From contig JBBBDQ010000447.1 of NCBI GenBank assembly GCA_037127315.1, positions 692,501-756,500 on the forward strand: DNA of 64,000 nt. The letters run 5' to 3'. The position numbers were made by a program, and so were the translations under genes. Positions 29,986 to 41,243 of the stretch are shown piece by piece. The notes below the pieces were generated by a model, which worked only from the letters and a program-made list of their open reading frames with translations, made no database searches and was not told the DNA's origin. The first letter of the stretch is position 1; every line of letters begins with the position of its first letter. This DNA comes from Ascarosepion bandense. Its lineage: Eukaryota; Mollusca; Cephalopoda; Sepiida; Sepiidae.

Positions 29986-30236
29986 AAAGTAAAGAAAAGA
30001 TAATGAGACATTTACTGCTCCTTAACGTTTATCTTGAATATTACATTGCTCAATAAAAAAGTAGAGTTAAAAATTACTCTAATATAATTAATTTAACAAT
30101 TTCGCGACAAAAAATTTCCCAAGTATAGTTTCCGATTAATATTTGTTGCATTTTCTCTTTATTTGTTACCATAGAAGATTGAGTCACAGTAAAAATATGA
30201 TCCGAAACATGGGAATGTCTGTGTCGCGAAAACGTG

Positions 30237-30240
<4 letters not shown>

Positions 30241-30305
<65 letters not shown>

Positions 30306-30315
30306 TATTTATTTA
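30241..30315. repeat. (TA)n microsatellite
   Basis: TA run grading into TTA. Confidence 0.95.
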
Positions 30316-30426
30316 GGATTATTGTGGATATGTTTGTTACTTAACTGAGCAGAGTCATGCCAACTTCGAATTTTGATGAAGGCACTACGTGATATTTTCA
30401 CTCCTCAGAGCTTTTTCTTTCTCTCT

Positions 30427-30429
<3 letters not shown>

Positions 30430-30497
<68 letters not shown>
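30430..30497. repeat. (AC)n(AT)n microsatellite
   Basis: AC then AT repeats. Confidence 0.95.
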
Positions 30498-30498
<1 letters not shown>

Positions 30499-30596
30499 AT
30501 TCCAAGTGAAGAGGACTCAAGGTTTTTTTTTTAATTTTGAGTGTCCTGGCATTTATTTTATTATAAACAGTGCTCAATATAATGAGTATTATAGAG

Positions 30597-30675
30597 ATTA
30601 ATATAATATAATATAATTATATGGTTATGTCAATTTTAGAATTGACATAACCATATAATAATTATATTATATTAT

Positions 30676-30682
<7 letters not shown>
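30597..30682. repeat. palindrome around TTAG
   Basis: Perfect arms ATTATATGGTTATGTCAATT and reverse complement (30616-30659), extended by AT-rich imperfect arms. Likely foldback of a short element end. Confidence 0.7.
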
Positions 30683-30718
<36 letters not shown>

Positions 30719-30729
30719 TGAAGTGACTG

Positions 30730-30778
<49 letters not shown>

Positions 30779-30789
30779 TGAAGTGACTG

Positions 30790-30832
<43 letters not shown>
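30679..30832 (+). repeat. (GATA)n in three blocks with an 11-12-bp spacer
   Basis: GATA tracts are separated by TATGAAGTGACTGA, twice identical, giving a ~60-bp higher-order unit. Frames through it (Leu-Ser-Ile-Tyr) are artefacts. Confidence 0.95.
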
Positions 30833-30835
<3 letters not shown>

Positions 30836-30899
30836 ACAAAAGTTTAGAGGTAGATTCTTGGTCACGTGGGTTGATTGAATTTTCTTTTATACATGTCGT

Positions 30900-31180
30900 T
30901 TGTTTCTTTTCTTGGTGAGCCAGCTTTCCCTGACGATAAGTTTAGGTGAAACCTAGGTTGGTCGTCTGGCTCAGTAGGTATACTTATTCCGCTCTACCTA
31001 ACTATTGAACGCTCTTTTTTAGTTAATTACTCGTAGAGGGTTTTTTTCTTTGGGCTACGTGCTGACTCAGTCCGATCCCTTTAAACTGATGTTCATGTAC
31101 TTAGCTCTTTCTTTTTTAAAACCGTTTTTCTCTTCTTCGTAGATTCGTGGAAGGTTTTTCGACACGAGTATAGTAATAAT
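30900..31180 (+). mobile_element. PLE-type leader with hammerhead motif
   Basis: Starts with the hammerhead-like segment 30917-30972 and continues with the leader (CTCTAC..ACTATTGAACGCTC) shared with 21805-22060. It ends at (TA)n. No intact ORF. Confidence 0.45.
30917..30972 (+). ncRNA. hammerhead motif with weak helix II (family D)
   Basis: Outer helix I GAGCCAG/CTGGCTC (7 pairs), internal loop, inner CC/GG, core CTGACGA (30930-30936), GAAA (30948-30951), self-complementary helix III ACCTAGGT, cleavage U. The 11 nt between core and GAAA form no clear helix II, so it may be a relic. Confidence 0.5.

Positions 31181-31183
<3 letters not shown>

Positions 31184-31225
<42 letters not shown>
31184..31225. 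repeat. (TA)n microsatellite
   Basis: TA run between the PLE-type leader and the segment leading to the next foldback. Confidence 0.95.
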
Positions 31226-31229
<4 letters not shown>

Positions 31230-31306
31230 TGTTTCATGTAGCTACTTAATGCGATACCCAGTACTCCGACTCCAGTGTTTTTTCGGCGAATCTTTTTTGT
31301 AATCAT

Positions 31307-31354
<48 letters not shown>

Positions 31355-31361
<7 letters not shown>

Positions 31362-31597
31362 ATAATAATATTTATTAATAAATTATAACACTGATATGTT
31401 ATAATATCACTACAAAAGTAGCTATTTTGTTTCGACACTTTTTGTGTCTTTTCAAGTGATGTGGTTATTTCATTTGAAATAACAACATCACTTGAAAAGA
31501 CACAAAAAGTGTCGAAACAAAATAGCTACTTTTGTAGTGATATTATAACATATCAATGTTATAAGTTATTAATAAATATTATTATTATTATTATTAG
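31355..31597. repeat. 243-bp foldback of PLE-like termini
   Basis: Two nearly perfect ~105-bp arms (TAATATCACTACAAAAGTAG..., GTGTCTTTTCAAGTGATG and reverse complements) surround a small palindromic centre (GTTATTTC-ATTT-GAAATAAC). Each arm carries a hairpin GACAC-AAAAA-GTGTC followed by GAAAC, the layout found at other PLE starts. Confidence 0.75.
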
Positions 31598-31671
31598 TAG
31601 CTCTACTTTGTATTGAGCACTTTTTTAAAAATAGTGTTTCTTTGGATGGGGAATATTATTCCACCCATACT

Positions 31672-31673
<2 letters not shown>

Positions 31674-31704
<31 letters not shown>

Positions 31705-31710
31705 AATTAT

Positions 31711-31757
<47 letters not shown>
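31674..31757. repeat. (TA)n microsatellites
   Basis: Two TA runs separated by GAATTATTATG. Confidence 0.95.
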
Positions 31758-31759
<2 letters not shown>

Positions 31760-31761
<2 letters not shown>

Positions 31762-32801
31762 CGTTTGAGATTTCACTCGCCCGATTGACTCAGAAGATGA
31801 AAAACTTAATTGGGCGATTAAAGTTTATTTCTTTACTCGCCCGCAGGTCGATTAAAATCTCGCAATGAAAAAGGAAATCTGATTCTTTTACAACCCAAAA
31901 GGATTCTTTTGAAGATTCACAAGTTAGTTTACCTTAAAAGGACATTATTAAACTCTTGGCTTTTATTGTCCCGGTCAGATTCGTTTAATTAATGCTTCCA
32001 GATTAGAGCCAAATGTCTCAGTCGCCCAGATTAAAGACACTCACAGATTTTTAGAAACTTATTTGGAAAAATATTATCCTATATTTACACCCCGCTTACG
32101 AAAAGTAAAAACGAAAAATTTGAAAGATAGAAAAAATATAAGCATTCTTATTTAAAACACGCACCGAAAAAGAAAGTGTACAAGTAAGTTTTTTATAGAA
32201 AATTGTTGAGGAAAATAAAACAGCATATCATGATGTTAAAAGGGCTCAAACTTAACAAAAACAAAGGTTTATCATCAAAATGTTTATTTTATTTTTAAGA
32301 TGAAAGATCAAATTTTGTTGTTATTATTTTTTTTAAGTTTTTAAGTCGATTCTAACACATTCGAAATTTTAATAAATATTTCATTTTTTTTGTTTTCCAT
32401 CAGCGATTCACGTAAGGCTATGTTTACGTAAGGGTGACTATTAAGAAAATGTAGTCGGTAGAGTAAAATAATCTTGGGGTGAGAAAATTTTCCCTCCTTC
32501 TCGAGTGATTTCTTTTTCAAATCTGAAAGGCTGTGTATATATATATATATATAACGTTGAATATTTCGTATTTTTGTCAGGTAAATTCCAATAGAGACAA
32601 TCTCAAAAGTACTCAATGTTAAATCTTTTATTAAATTTAACAGTGTAATAAAATCATGAATAAATGCTTGGATATTCTACAAATCCATGGGTAATAGATA
32701 TTTCGCAGGTAAGCAGCCGCTCCTCAGACCCAAATCAAGCAACAGTTAAACTGTTGTATGATTTGACAAATCATAGAACAGTTAATCTATATAATCTTTA
32801 T

Positions 32802-32810
<9 letters not shown>
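31760..32810. other. unassigned sequence
   Basis: AT-rich, with a run of CTCGCCCG direct repeats at 31777-31845. No supported gene. Confidence 0.3.

Positions 32811-32811
<1 letters not shown>

Positions 32812-32882
<71 letters not shown>
32812..32882. repeat. (TA)n microsatellite
   Basis: TA run with one GC interruption. Confidence 0.95.
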
Positions 32883-32884
<2 letters not shown>

Positions 32885-32899
32885 GATAATAATAACTAC

Positions 32900-33201
32900 T
32901 TGGACTCTGTATGAATGCACTTCGTAAATTTATGCCAATATAAACTCTCGAAAAAACCACTAACAAACAGAACCTAAATCCGTTACAATCCGGCGTACTA
33001 AGTCGTCGGATAAATGGGGAGAAAAAAAAGAAACCAGCGGAACAAGAACAAGCATTCAATATTCCGTAGTAAAGAAAAAAAAACCCAAACGGAACCAAAC
33101 ACAAGAAAAAGTGCTCAATACGAAAGTACTAACATACAACAGTAGAGCAAAAACACACGAAAAATCTAAAGTGAGCCAAACTCACTTTAGATTTTTCGTG
33201 T
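32900..33201 (-). repeat. PLE-associated leader (minus) ending in a 47-bp palindrome
   Basis: Reversed, it contains CTTTCGTATTGAGCAC like 21826 and 31607. The palindrome at 33155-33201 has 21-bp arms (ACACGAAAAATCTAAAGTGA...) with a CCAAA loop. Confidence 0.5.
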
Positions 33202-33209
33202 ATATATAT

Positions 33210-34600
33210 ATATATGAAAATAAAGAAAAAATTGTCCAACATTTGGAAATTTCTAACTTTTCTTCCTCTGGTTCTTGACCTATGCGTTCAGCACACATGA
33301 GCCATCTTTTGAGTGGTTGCATGAACTTTAACATCAATAGATTCACATCGAAGATGATATTCCGGTATGTTGACAATATATCTATGCGATGATAACTGTC
33401 ATGGAATAGCAGACGCAGGTTGTAAATTTATGATACGGTTTTATGACGGCATACAACGTGTGAGACCGAAATATTTACACCAGAACCATATGTCTAGCTA
33501 GAACATATTTTGCTTTGACTAGTTTGAAATTTTATTGTGCGTATGTTGGTTTGTTTTATTTTAGTTGGCCTCCAATATCTAAAGGTTCTTTTTACTGTGT
33601 GTATGTGTCAGTATTATTGTGTTATCGACTAAAATCTGTCTAATATTTTACGTACATGGCTACTTTTTCTAATGATTGTTGTTTAATAGAACATGATCAG
33701 ATAGGTGATAGGTAAGTCTACGGGAGAGCGTGGTTGTAGTAAAACCAATTCATGTAGTGGGCTCAGAGATACAATCTCTGAACAGACATGTAAATTGATA
33801 AACTACATTGGTTTTTTGTAGAGGATTTAGTTGTGTGGTTGTAGGGTTATTAGAGACTATGAGGTAAATTGTTTCAAATTTTTTATAATATATGATGAGT
33901 TTAATTTGATTATTATTATTTATTGGTTTAACATTTCTACGTATTATGTTTTTGAGAGTTTTTTCATCTTGTTTGTAATTATGTATTTGGTTGCCATAGC
34001 ACACGTTAATATTGTTACGTTTATTTTGATGTACACCATTATTATTAATATATAAATATTGTTAGGTTTGTTGAGATACATTTTAATTTGTTGATCAATA
34101 ACGGGGTTAGGAAATCCATTATTGATAAGAGTTTGCTTAATGTTGTGTAATTCTTTATAAAATATGGATTTGGAAGAATATATCATTTGTGTGTGTTGAA
34201 TTAAGTTTTTTATAACAGCTAAATTATATTGTTGGGGCATTCACTATTATAATAAAGAAGACACGAATTTATGCTAGTTGGTTTCCTATATAGAGAAGTA
34301 GTAAATTTATGTGTGCTAGAATCAATGAATACATAAAGGAATGGGATGTTGTTATAAATATTAAGTTCTAATGTAAATTTGAGGGCGGAGTGACTTTCAC
34401 GTTTGTTTTTAAGTTGTGTAATTTGATCGCTAAAATGAAGATGTCATCTATGTAGTTTACATATATAGAGGGTTTATTGTTGTCATTATTTATTTTATTT
34501 TCTAAATTTGCCATAAAATAATTAGAAAAGAGTGGACATAAAACCAATTCATGTAGTGGGCTTATTATTACTATCAGATACAATCTCTGAACAGACATGT
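33210..34600 (-). pseudogene. decayed PLE of a second lineage: RT end, GIY-YIG part and pseudo-LTR
   Basis: Minus-strand frames in order: CPLFSNYFMANLENKI and YIDDIFIL (34368-34598, RT motifs with YIDD); FYKELHNIKQTLINNGFPNP (33944-34240, connector); NVVYQFTCLF (33750-34004, start of the GIY-YIG segment); and KILEAN near 33590. Several frame shifts separate them, so it is dead. It resembles 62690-63370 in its 3' half and differs clearly from the 5032-7536 lineage. Confidence 0.8.
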
Positions 34601-34917
34601 AAGTTGATAAACTACATTGGTTTTTTGTAGAGGAATTAGTTGAGTGCTTGTAGGGTTATTAGTGACTGTGAGGTCAATTGTTTAAAATTATTTATAATAT
34701 GTGATGAGCTTAATTTTTTATTACTGTTAATGGGTTTAACATTTCTACCTATTATGTTTTTTAGTGTTCCTTCATCATGTTTGAAAGTATCATGCATTTG
34801 ATTACAATATTATGAATTAATATTATGCCTTATTTGATATACACTATTATTATTAATATTATTAATTTCGTTAAAGGTGTTATTAAATTTATTGATATAC
34901 ATTTTTATTTGTTGATC
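34535..34917 (-). pseudogene. second, 5'-adjacent PLE fragment in tandem
   Basis: Repeats the segment 33747-34110 (ACCAATTCATGTAGTGGGCT..., CTACATTGGTTTTTTGTAGAGG). It lies upstream in minus orientation, the partial-tandem arrangement usual for PLEs. Confidence 0.7.
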
Positions 34918-34939
34918 AATATATATATATTGTGTGTAT

Positions 34940-35460
34940 TTCACGTTGAATACACAACTATACTTAAACATGAAAACAATAAACAAAAACTAAAAATCCT
35001 CGAAGCTATATACATCAACAGACGAAACCTAACCTGAACAAAATAAACTATGAAATCTTCACAAATATCCTTAAATGCCTATAATTAATAATAGAATCCA
35101 TTGGTTTATTTCTACTGACTTCCCATACTTAATATCTATTGTTTTTACTCTCGCATGGTCAGGAGTGACGTCTTGAGCAGCGGTGCGATATTCGTTCCCA
35201 GCGTCTTGTGTGCATGCCAACAAAAACAGACTGTCATTATTGTTTGTCCGTGAGTTGTTATACGATAATGTAATTTGGCATCTTTGAATATGGTTTATGT
35301 AAGCCGATAACTTAGATTATATTATAAAAAATAAGTTTCAATATTGGGATTTTCTTTGTTCATTTAATGCTAATGCTACTAACCTTATCAGACAATATGA
35401 AAAAAAATTACTTAAAATAAATAACCAAAACTTGTCTATATTATTTAATGAAACATGCAT

Positions 35461-35462
<2 letters not shown>
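34940..35462 (+). pseudogene. PLE C-terminal end and pseudo-LTR, plus strand
   Basis: The frame ends KLKILEAIYINRRNLT, the usual PLE C-terminus. It is followed by the same 3' sequence as 21180-21690 up to ACTTGTCTATATTATT, then (TA)n. With the minus-strand copies it forms an inverted arrangement joined at 34917-34940. Confidence 0.7.

Positions 35463-35530
<68 letters not shown>
35462..35530. repeat. (TA)n(GT)n microsatellite
   Basis: TA then GT run at the PLE 3' end. Confidence 0.95.
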
Positions 35531-35532
<2 letters not shown>

Positions 35533-35559
35533 AAAGATATGTGAGAAATATATTCACAT

Positions 35560-36160
35560 AGCTTAGCGCTTAAGCAGTGAAAGGAAATTATCAAACATAA
35601 CAAGACATACCTGGTATAGAAAAAACAATTTATTTGTCTTGCAAAAATATGCTGAATTTTGCTGCTACAGTGTAGCTTGGTATAGTCTCTTTTCTCTGCT
35701 TAGCTTGGTATAGTATCCTCCGTCTAGGAGTGGGATGAAAAAGACACAAGGAACTGCGATCCGCGACGTACAGGAACTTTCTTCTGGGTCAGCTTCTTTC
35801 ACAGTTTCTTATCTTGGTATAAGATGATAGTGCTTAGAGAATTTTTCTCTAGGAAGGCAAGGCTTTGCCCATAGGGTATCCTTTTTAAGGTAAGAAGGGT
35901 AACAAGAGATTTTCTCTGTTACAAAGTTGTGGCATTAGCCTAAAAGATTACAAAGAATTGGTAAGATGGTCTCGATATAGCGAGACAAGTGGGCGCCAAT
36001 TTAGGCCCTGCTGCAACAAAAATCCGGAGCGGCACAAATACGTCCGATACTGTTCGTGCTAGCTGAAAAAAGGGGAGAACAAAACCATCAGAAAAAAAAC
36101 ATAAAACCTCTGGTAAAGCCCGCCTAAAGTTCAAAACGAGGTTCGGGTTAAATCAGCCAA
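35560..36160. other. unassigned, slight LTR/primer-site resemblance
   Basis: Reversed, ATTGGCGCCCACTTGTC resembles a tRNA primer-binding site next to an LTR, but no matching LTR or gag/pol frame is present. Nothing firm. Confidence 0.2.
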
Positions 36161-36192
36161 TCAGGAGACCCGTTACATCTGTAAATTTCCGA

Positions 36193-36260
<68 letters not shown>
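36193..36260. repeat. (GT)n microsatellite
   Basis: Pure GT run. The minus frame through it codes a Thr-His run and is an artefact. Confidence 0.95.
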
Positions 36261-36262
<2 letters not shown>

Positions 36263-36600
36263 GTCTTGCAGTTTCCGGACCACACAATACAGCCTCTTTC
36301 GACTGACCATACTGAAGGCAGCAAAGTTTTCATGGCGTGAGTTTTCCTTCTGAACCAGTCAGTGAAGGTGGCTTGATTTTGATGTTTAGATCGGTTTAGA
36401 CCCCACACCCACATACAATAAAGATTTAGACCCACGCTTCTTAAAACCCCCAATGTCCGGATCAGAAAGCCTTGCTTCCAGGTGTAGCTTATCATCAAAC
36501 CAAGGGCAAGAACCATCCTAAGCCGAAATCGATGGAGAAAGCAGTGAGATGTCTTAATAATACTTCTGAAGCTCGTAAACAAACTTAGTTTTAATTTCTT

Positions 36601-37334
36601 TTAGACTAGCGGTCAACAACCCCGGCCCGTGGGCCACATCCGACCCTCGAGTGAATTTTATCCGGCCCGCTACCTTACTATGGACATGATATAAATATAG
36701 ATAAACCAAACCAAAGTGACAGTTGATAGTCTGAATATATTGCGTCGAAATTAAAAAGTGTATTACTTTTTACTTGGAGAATGTGTTTTACTCTTATTTT
36801 TTATTTGTAGGGATCGCCAAAATTAGCGTACGGCCTCACTTTCACTTTTTCTGTGAAATTGCTTTCGTAAACGGGCACTTTTAAATGAATATAAAAAAGT
36901 GTTTTTAACTGATTTTAATGGGATTTTTTTTAATACTGATTTATGAAACACTTATTTTTAAGATGTAATATTTTTTTTAACAAAATTCCTGTCAGATATT
37001 TTCTTTTTTCATGCTTTAGAAACCTGTTTTTTCATCGGATTGAGAAAGAGGTGAATTACTTTCTGCAACTCTGAAATTTTTCGCTTCCTGGTCGAGTTCC
37101 TTTTTTATGTAAATAAAAACAAGAAAAAAATTAGAATACGTTTTCCAATGCAAAATTTATCGAAAACAATTTCCAAATCATTTCAAAATTGTATATAAAA
37201 TCAATTTTTATGCATTTTGTATTTTTCTCCTCCATGATACTAGAGCGATAGCTGTTTCCCCCCCCCCCCCTCCATTACTGGACATAACCTTTTGGCCCTC
37301 ACTCTCTAAAAGTTTGCCGACCCCTGTCTTGGAC
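36601..37334. mobile_element. hAT non-autonomous element with 8-bp target duplication
   Basis: The element proper is 36609-37326. Ends are TAGCGGTCAACAACCCC and, reversed, CAGGGGTCGGCAAACTTTT, the typical hAT pattern. GGCCCGTGGGCCACATC and TCCGGCCCGC lie inside. Flanks TTTTAGAC and TCTTGGAC match 6/8, fitting an aged 8-bp duplication. No transposase frame. A poly(C) run lies at 37258-37270. Confidence 0.8.
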
Positions 37335-38200
37335 CGTATTTTTTTTAGTTTGATTTTTTTTTAAATGTGAATATTGCATTTTTGTAATATAATCTGGAAT
37401 AAGTGTGAGAATTTCAGTTTTTGTGAGAATTTCAATTTTGTGCAATAAGCGTACGACCACCATGTTCAAATGTTCACTGAATAAATTACCCAAAAAACTA
37501 CAAAATTATGACTTCTATAATGAAACATAATCCCGCAAAAAAACAAAAATTAGATTTTATAATCTCAAGTTTATAGCTTAATATATTTTTTCCCAATTTT
37601 TATATATCTATTTTGAGGAAGGAAAATATTGTTACTCATATTCGGAAATGAGCCTTCAAAATTTCGTAGCTAACAACATATCCTAATTGTATGCAAATTC
37701 AAAGAATACCGCCCGCCTCCTACGAAGTCTTTGATTCGATAACATAGACAGAATATGACAGAATCTATAAAGAACAATGTTGGAAATATATCTTAATCTA
37801 ATATGTTTCACTTTTTTAAGCTTGTTCAGAGATATGTTTAAAGAGAAGATATGAAAAAGTATTTCTTTTAATTTATATATCAGAATAAAAATTCTGTTTC
37901 TGAGTTCGTGTGTGTTTTCTTTGAAAATGTAAATATGTTAATATCGTAATGTTCCCTTATTTTCTTTAACAATCGGAAAGCCAACAAAATTCAATTCACA
38001 TATGAACGATCGAAATATAAGCAAATAAATGGTGAAATAAATTTAAGTATTTTTTTTTAATAATTAAGATGACATTTATTATTGAAACTGATGCAATAAG
38101 TTACGTAGCTACACTAAGATGAGAAAATTCTTTGAACATTTTTTTTTTACTTTAAGCTTTCGGGCAGCTGTGAGGAAGAAAGGAAAGAGGTACATGTGTA
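37335..38200. other. AT-rich, nothing identified
   Basis: No supported gene or repeat partner. Confidence 0.35.
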
Positions 38201-38202
<2 letters not shown>

Positions 38203-38231
<29 letters not shown>

Positions 38232-38384
38232 GGTGAGAGTGAAGGGGTCATTTTTTTGTCGTCTGCTTTGATTTGACGGCTCGTGGTTCTATGTGTATAT
38301 TCTTTCTTTTTCCTTTTCTTTCTTTCTTTTTTGGGGGGGGGGATATGAGGTGTAGAAAATGAGTAAGAAATACGTCCGTCACTA

Positions 38385-38430
<46 letters not shown>

Positions 38431-38447
38431 TCTCTCTGTTATCTCTC
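38203..38447. repeat. (GA)n and (TC)n microsatellites, ~150 bp apart
   Basis: GA repeats at 38203-38232 and TC repeats at about 38386-38447, opposite strands of the same motif. Confidence 0.9.
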
Positions 38448-38635
38448 CCAGCGTCTTTGTTTCCAAAGTTCTCCCTTTTAAATCCCGGATTTTTTGGAGG
38501 GGATCACTTCCGTTTCCGGCTTCAAGATACCTCCAGAACATTCTAGTAAATTCTAGATCTTTAGAGGTCCCCGATTTTATTTCTTTTTATTTTATTTTAT
38601 TAAAATTTTCTTATCTTTTTATTTATTTATATTTC

Positions 38636-38725
38636 TTCTTCTTCTTTTTCTTCTTCTTCTTCTTCTTCTTCTTCTTCTTCTTCTTCTTCTTCTTCTTCTT
38701 CTTCTTCTTTCTTCTCTTTTTATTC
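38636..38725. repeat. (CTT)n microsatellite
   Basis: Long CTT tract. The minus frame codes an Arg run and is an artefact. It could be the A-side tail of a lost antisense RTE, because RTE copies here end in (AAG)n. Confidence 0.9.
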
Positions 38726-38839
38726 GTTTGATGTTTTTTCTTTTTCTTTCTTTATTTATTCCACTAAATAACAATATTTCTGGGGAAAAGTTTTCCTTTT
38801 TAGCCAACAAGATCAAAAGACGGACTCAACATCAGAACA

Positions 38840-39466
38840 GTTAAAAGCCAAAAACGAAACACTCATATCAGAGAAAAAAAAAATACTCCAGCGATGGAGC
38901 GAACACATTGAAGATCTCTTCTACGATAAGAGAAAACACACGGCAATACACAAAAATACTGACAGACCAGAAATATTAAAATCCGAAGTGGAAGCTGCAC
39001 AGACCAAATTAAACAAAAACAAAGCAGCAAAACCAGACGGTATTGTATTGAAGATGCTGGTAGCCTTAGACTAATTCGGAGTACACAGGATTACAGAAAT
39101 AATAAATAGAATATACAACAGCGGCGTGATACCGGAAAGCTTACGCCTATTCATATTTATAGCCATACCACAGAAGCCAACCGCAACAGATGGTGAACTC
39201 TACGGGAGAAACAGCATGATGAGCCATGTTAAGAACCCGTCATCCGCTTTCTGATGAACAGAGCGCAGAGCGGAATCAGCCCAGCGATATAAAAAAAAAA
39301 CAGTGCGTCTTTATCAAAGACACCATAACAAGAAACTCGGTATTAATTCTCAAAACGTTATCAGAAAGAGCAATACAAATGCAGAAGGATGTATACCTGT
39401 GTTTTATAGATTACGCTATGGCATTCGACAAAGTAAGCCACAAAGATGTTACAGATGCTCGACAAC
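38840..39466 (+). pseudogene. RTE-type LINE, RT N-terminal part (segment 1 of a broken copy)
   Basis: Reading through shifts: KKILQRWSEHIEDLFYDKRK, EVEAAQTKLNKNKAAKPDGI, RIYNSGVIPESLRLFIFIAIP, CVFIKDTITRN and DVYLCFIDYAMAFDKVSHKD (RT motif A with Asp). Several stops and shifts are present. The copy continues at 40251 after an insertion. Confidence 0.8.
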
Positions 39467-40250
39467 CTTTACATTATAGCGGGTTATCTATTCTTTTCCA
39501 GTTTATAGTGGAGAGTCTGTTCTAGTGAAGGGTAGTTGTGCATTGTTGCAGATTAACGGAATTTGGCCTCATTGTAGATAGCCCACTATAAGTCATAAAA
39601 TGAGTATAAATAAAGAAAAGCAAATGGAGTTGAAAAATAACATTTTATATATACACATATCAAGGTTTTTACAATTAAAGTAATACTTGCAGTATAGGTC
39701 CAACGGACGTTAAAATGTTCATGGCAATAAAATACTGAAAAGAGAATTAATACTTAGGAATGTGGGAGCATTGTAAGTAAGGAATGTCTTTGATGTATCC
39801 GCTCCTTAGGTCAGTAAGTAGTTTTGAGACAGAGAAAGATAAGAGGAGAGGAAAGGGAGGCTAGAATAGTAAGCCGTTTCACTTGGTCAAAGGGATACTG
39901 ATTACACTCCTCTCTCTCTCTCGAGTGAGTCTGTGTGTGTCGGCATGCGTCGGTCTGTCTGGCAATGCTTTCTGTATCGGCCTTTTATTTCGACTTTTTG
40001 GATCGCAGCAGGTCATTTGGGAATTCATATCCGTATTTGATTCTGGGCTTCCCATTGGCCGATAAATAAAATTCGCGTAGGTTCGCGAACTGGAAATTTA
40101 ATATTTAATTATTTTTTATTTTTCAACCGGAACATCTGCGCGAATCCAGCTGCACACCGTCGAGTTTTGGTCATTTTCTTTTTGGTTGTGAGGGTGCAAA
40201 CATCTGGTGCCACGCTTTTGCTCGGTCGGATTCACCACAACATATCCGGG
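39467..40250 (+). mobile_element. solo-LTR-like element L2, inserted in an RTE LINE
   Basis: Same family and orientation as 27560-28296. The host sequence reads CTCGACAAC before and ACAACATATCCGGG after, so ACAAC may be a 5-bp target duplication. The exact boundary is ambiguous. Confidence 0.65.
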
Positions 40251-40639
40251 AAATACTTTAGAGCTACCAAGAATCTATACTGGTAACCAACCACTTGCAT
40301 ACGGACAGGAAATAAATTCCGCTTGAAATTACATGAAGTTAGAAAGGGGGGTAAGACAAGGATGCGTTTTCTCACCGAATCTATTCAACCCGTACAGAGA
40401 AACAATTCTGATAGTGTACTCCCAGGATTCGTCATTGGCGGCCACAATCTTAACCATATCAGATACGCAAATGATACAGTGCTAATAGCAGACACGACAA
40501 AAAATATACAGGATTTTCTACAGAAGTTAGAATAGACAGGTGAAGAGAAATGGCTAAACATAAACTTCAAGAAAACCGAATGCACGATCATCAATAAAAA
40601 GAGGTCCAAAAATACTAATTACACTTCGAGAACAATACA
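40251..40639 (+). pseudogene. RTE LINE segment 2: RT motifs to YADD region
   Basis: Contains [23 protein letters not shown] sequence (shifted), PGFVIGGHNLNHIRYANDTV (YADD changed to YAND) and INFKKTECTIINKK. Non-functional. Confidence 0.8.
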
Positions 40640-40972
40640 ATCAATACAGCTGGTCAGTCAGTCAGTTAAGTGCCATACGTGATACACGCTTGGGCGATCA
40701 TGTCTGGAAAGAGACATGACTGACTGGGCAGAAGATTATCCCGCAGTAGGTTGCCATTGCTTTCTGCGGTAGACTGGTTGCCGACCAAGGCTATAGAACC
40801 CAATCTGTCCTGTTATTTAACCCATAACTGGAAGGAATAGACGGATTAATACCTTTCCCAAGGGTATTTGCGCGTAAGTGAATGCAATGAATTCAACTGG
40901 AATTCGAACTCGGCTCTACCGATTTCTCGTTCCGAGTCGATATCCACTGCGCCACAATGCACATCTGGTACA
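40640..40972 (-). mobile_element. SINE family C, full copy C2, inserted in the RTE LINE
   Basis: Sense is minus: tRNA-like head, body, then the 3' domain with two hairpins, CCGCAG/CTGCGG and CATGTCT/AGACATG, and a tail of CAGT repeats. It interrupts the LINE between the YAND region and the KFKYP continuation. Confidence 0.8.
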
Positions 40973-41243
40973 GAAGTTTAAATACCCGAAAGATTTCAGG
41001 GGAGGTTAGAAGGTACGACAGTAAGATATGAAGGCAGATTGGCATGGCAAAGGACGCATTTCAAAAGCTAAGCAGAGTATTAAGATACAGGAAAATTTCG
41101 TTGGAGAAAAAGAAAAGAGTACTGGACTGTTATACGATATATATCTTTTATATGGCAGCAAATGCTGGACGATCTCTTGAAGGATGAAGGAGAGACTCGA
41201 AGCAGCACAAATGTTGTTCTACAGAAGGCCGTTGACGATATTA
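40973..41243 (+). pseudogene. RTE LINE segment 3: RT C-terminal region
   Basis: Readable, with shifts, as RLEGTTVRYEGRLAWQRTHF (aberrant), LRYRKISLEKKKRVLDCYTI and EAAQMLFYRRPLTILWT, the usual RTE C-terminal order. It is cut by element L3. Confidence 0.75.

Noticed and set aside
35560..36160. LTR retrotransposon with primer-binding site
   Set aside because: Only a short primer-site-like string on the minus strand; no paired LTR and no gag/pol frame.
36148..36582. 144-codon minus frame
   Set aside because: Runs through a (GT)n tract as Thr-His codons; no domain on either side.
38619..38816. Poly-arginine protein, and the Glu-Arg frame at 38248-38541
   Set aside because: Products of (CTT)n and (TC)n repeats on the minus strand.
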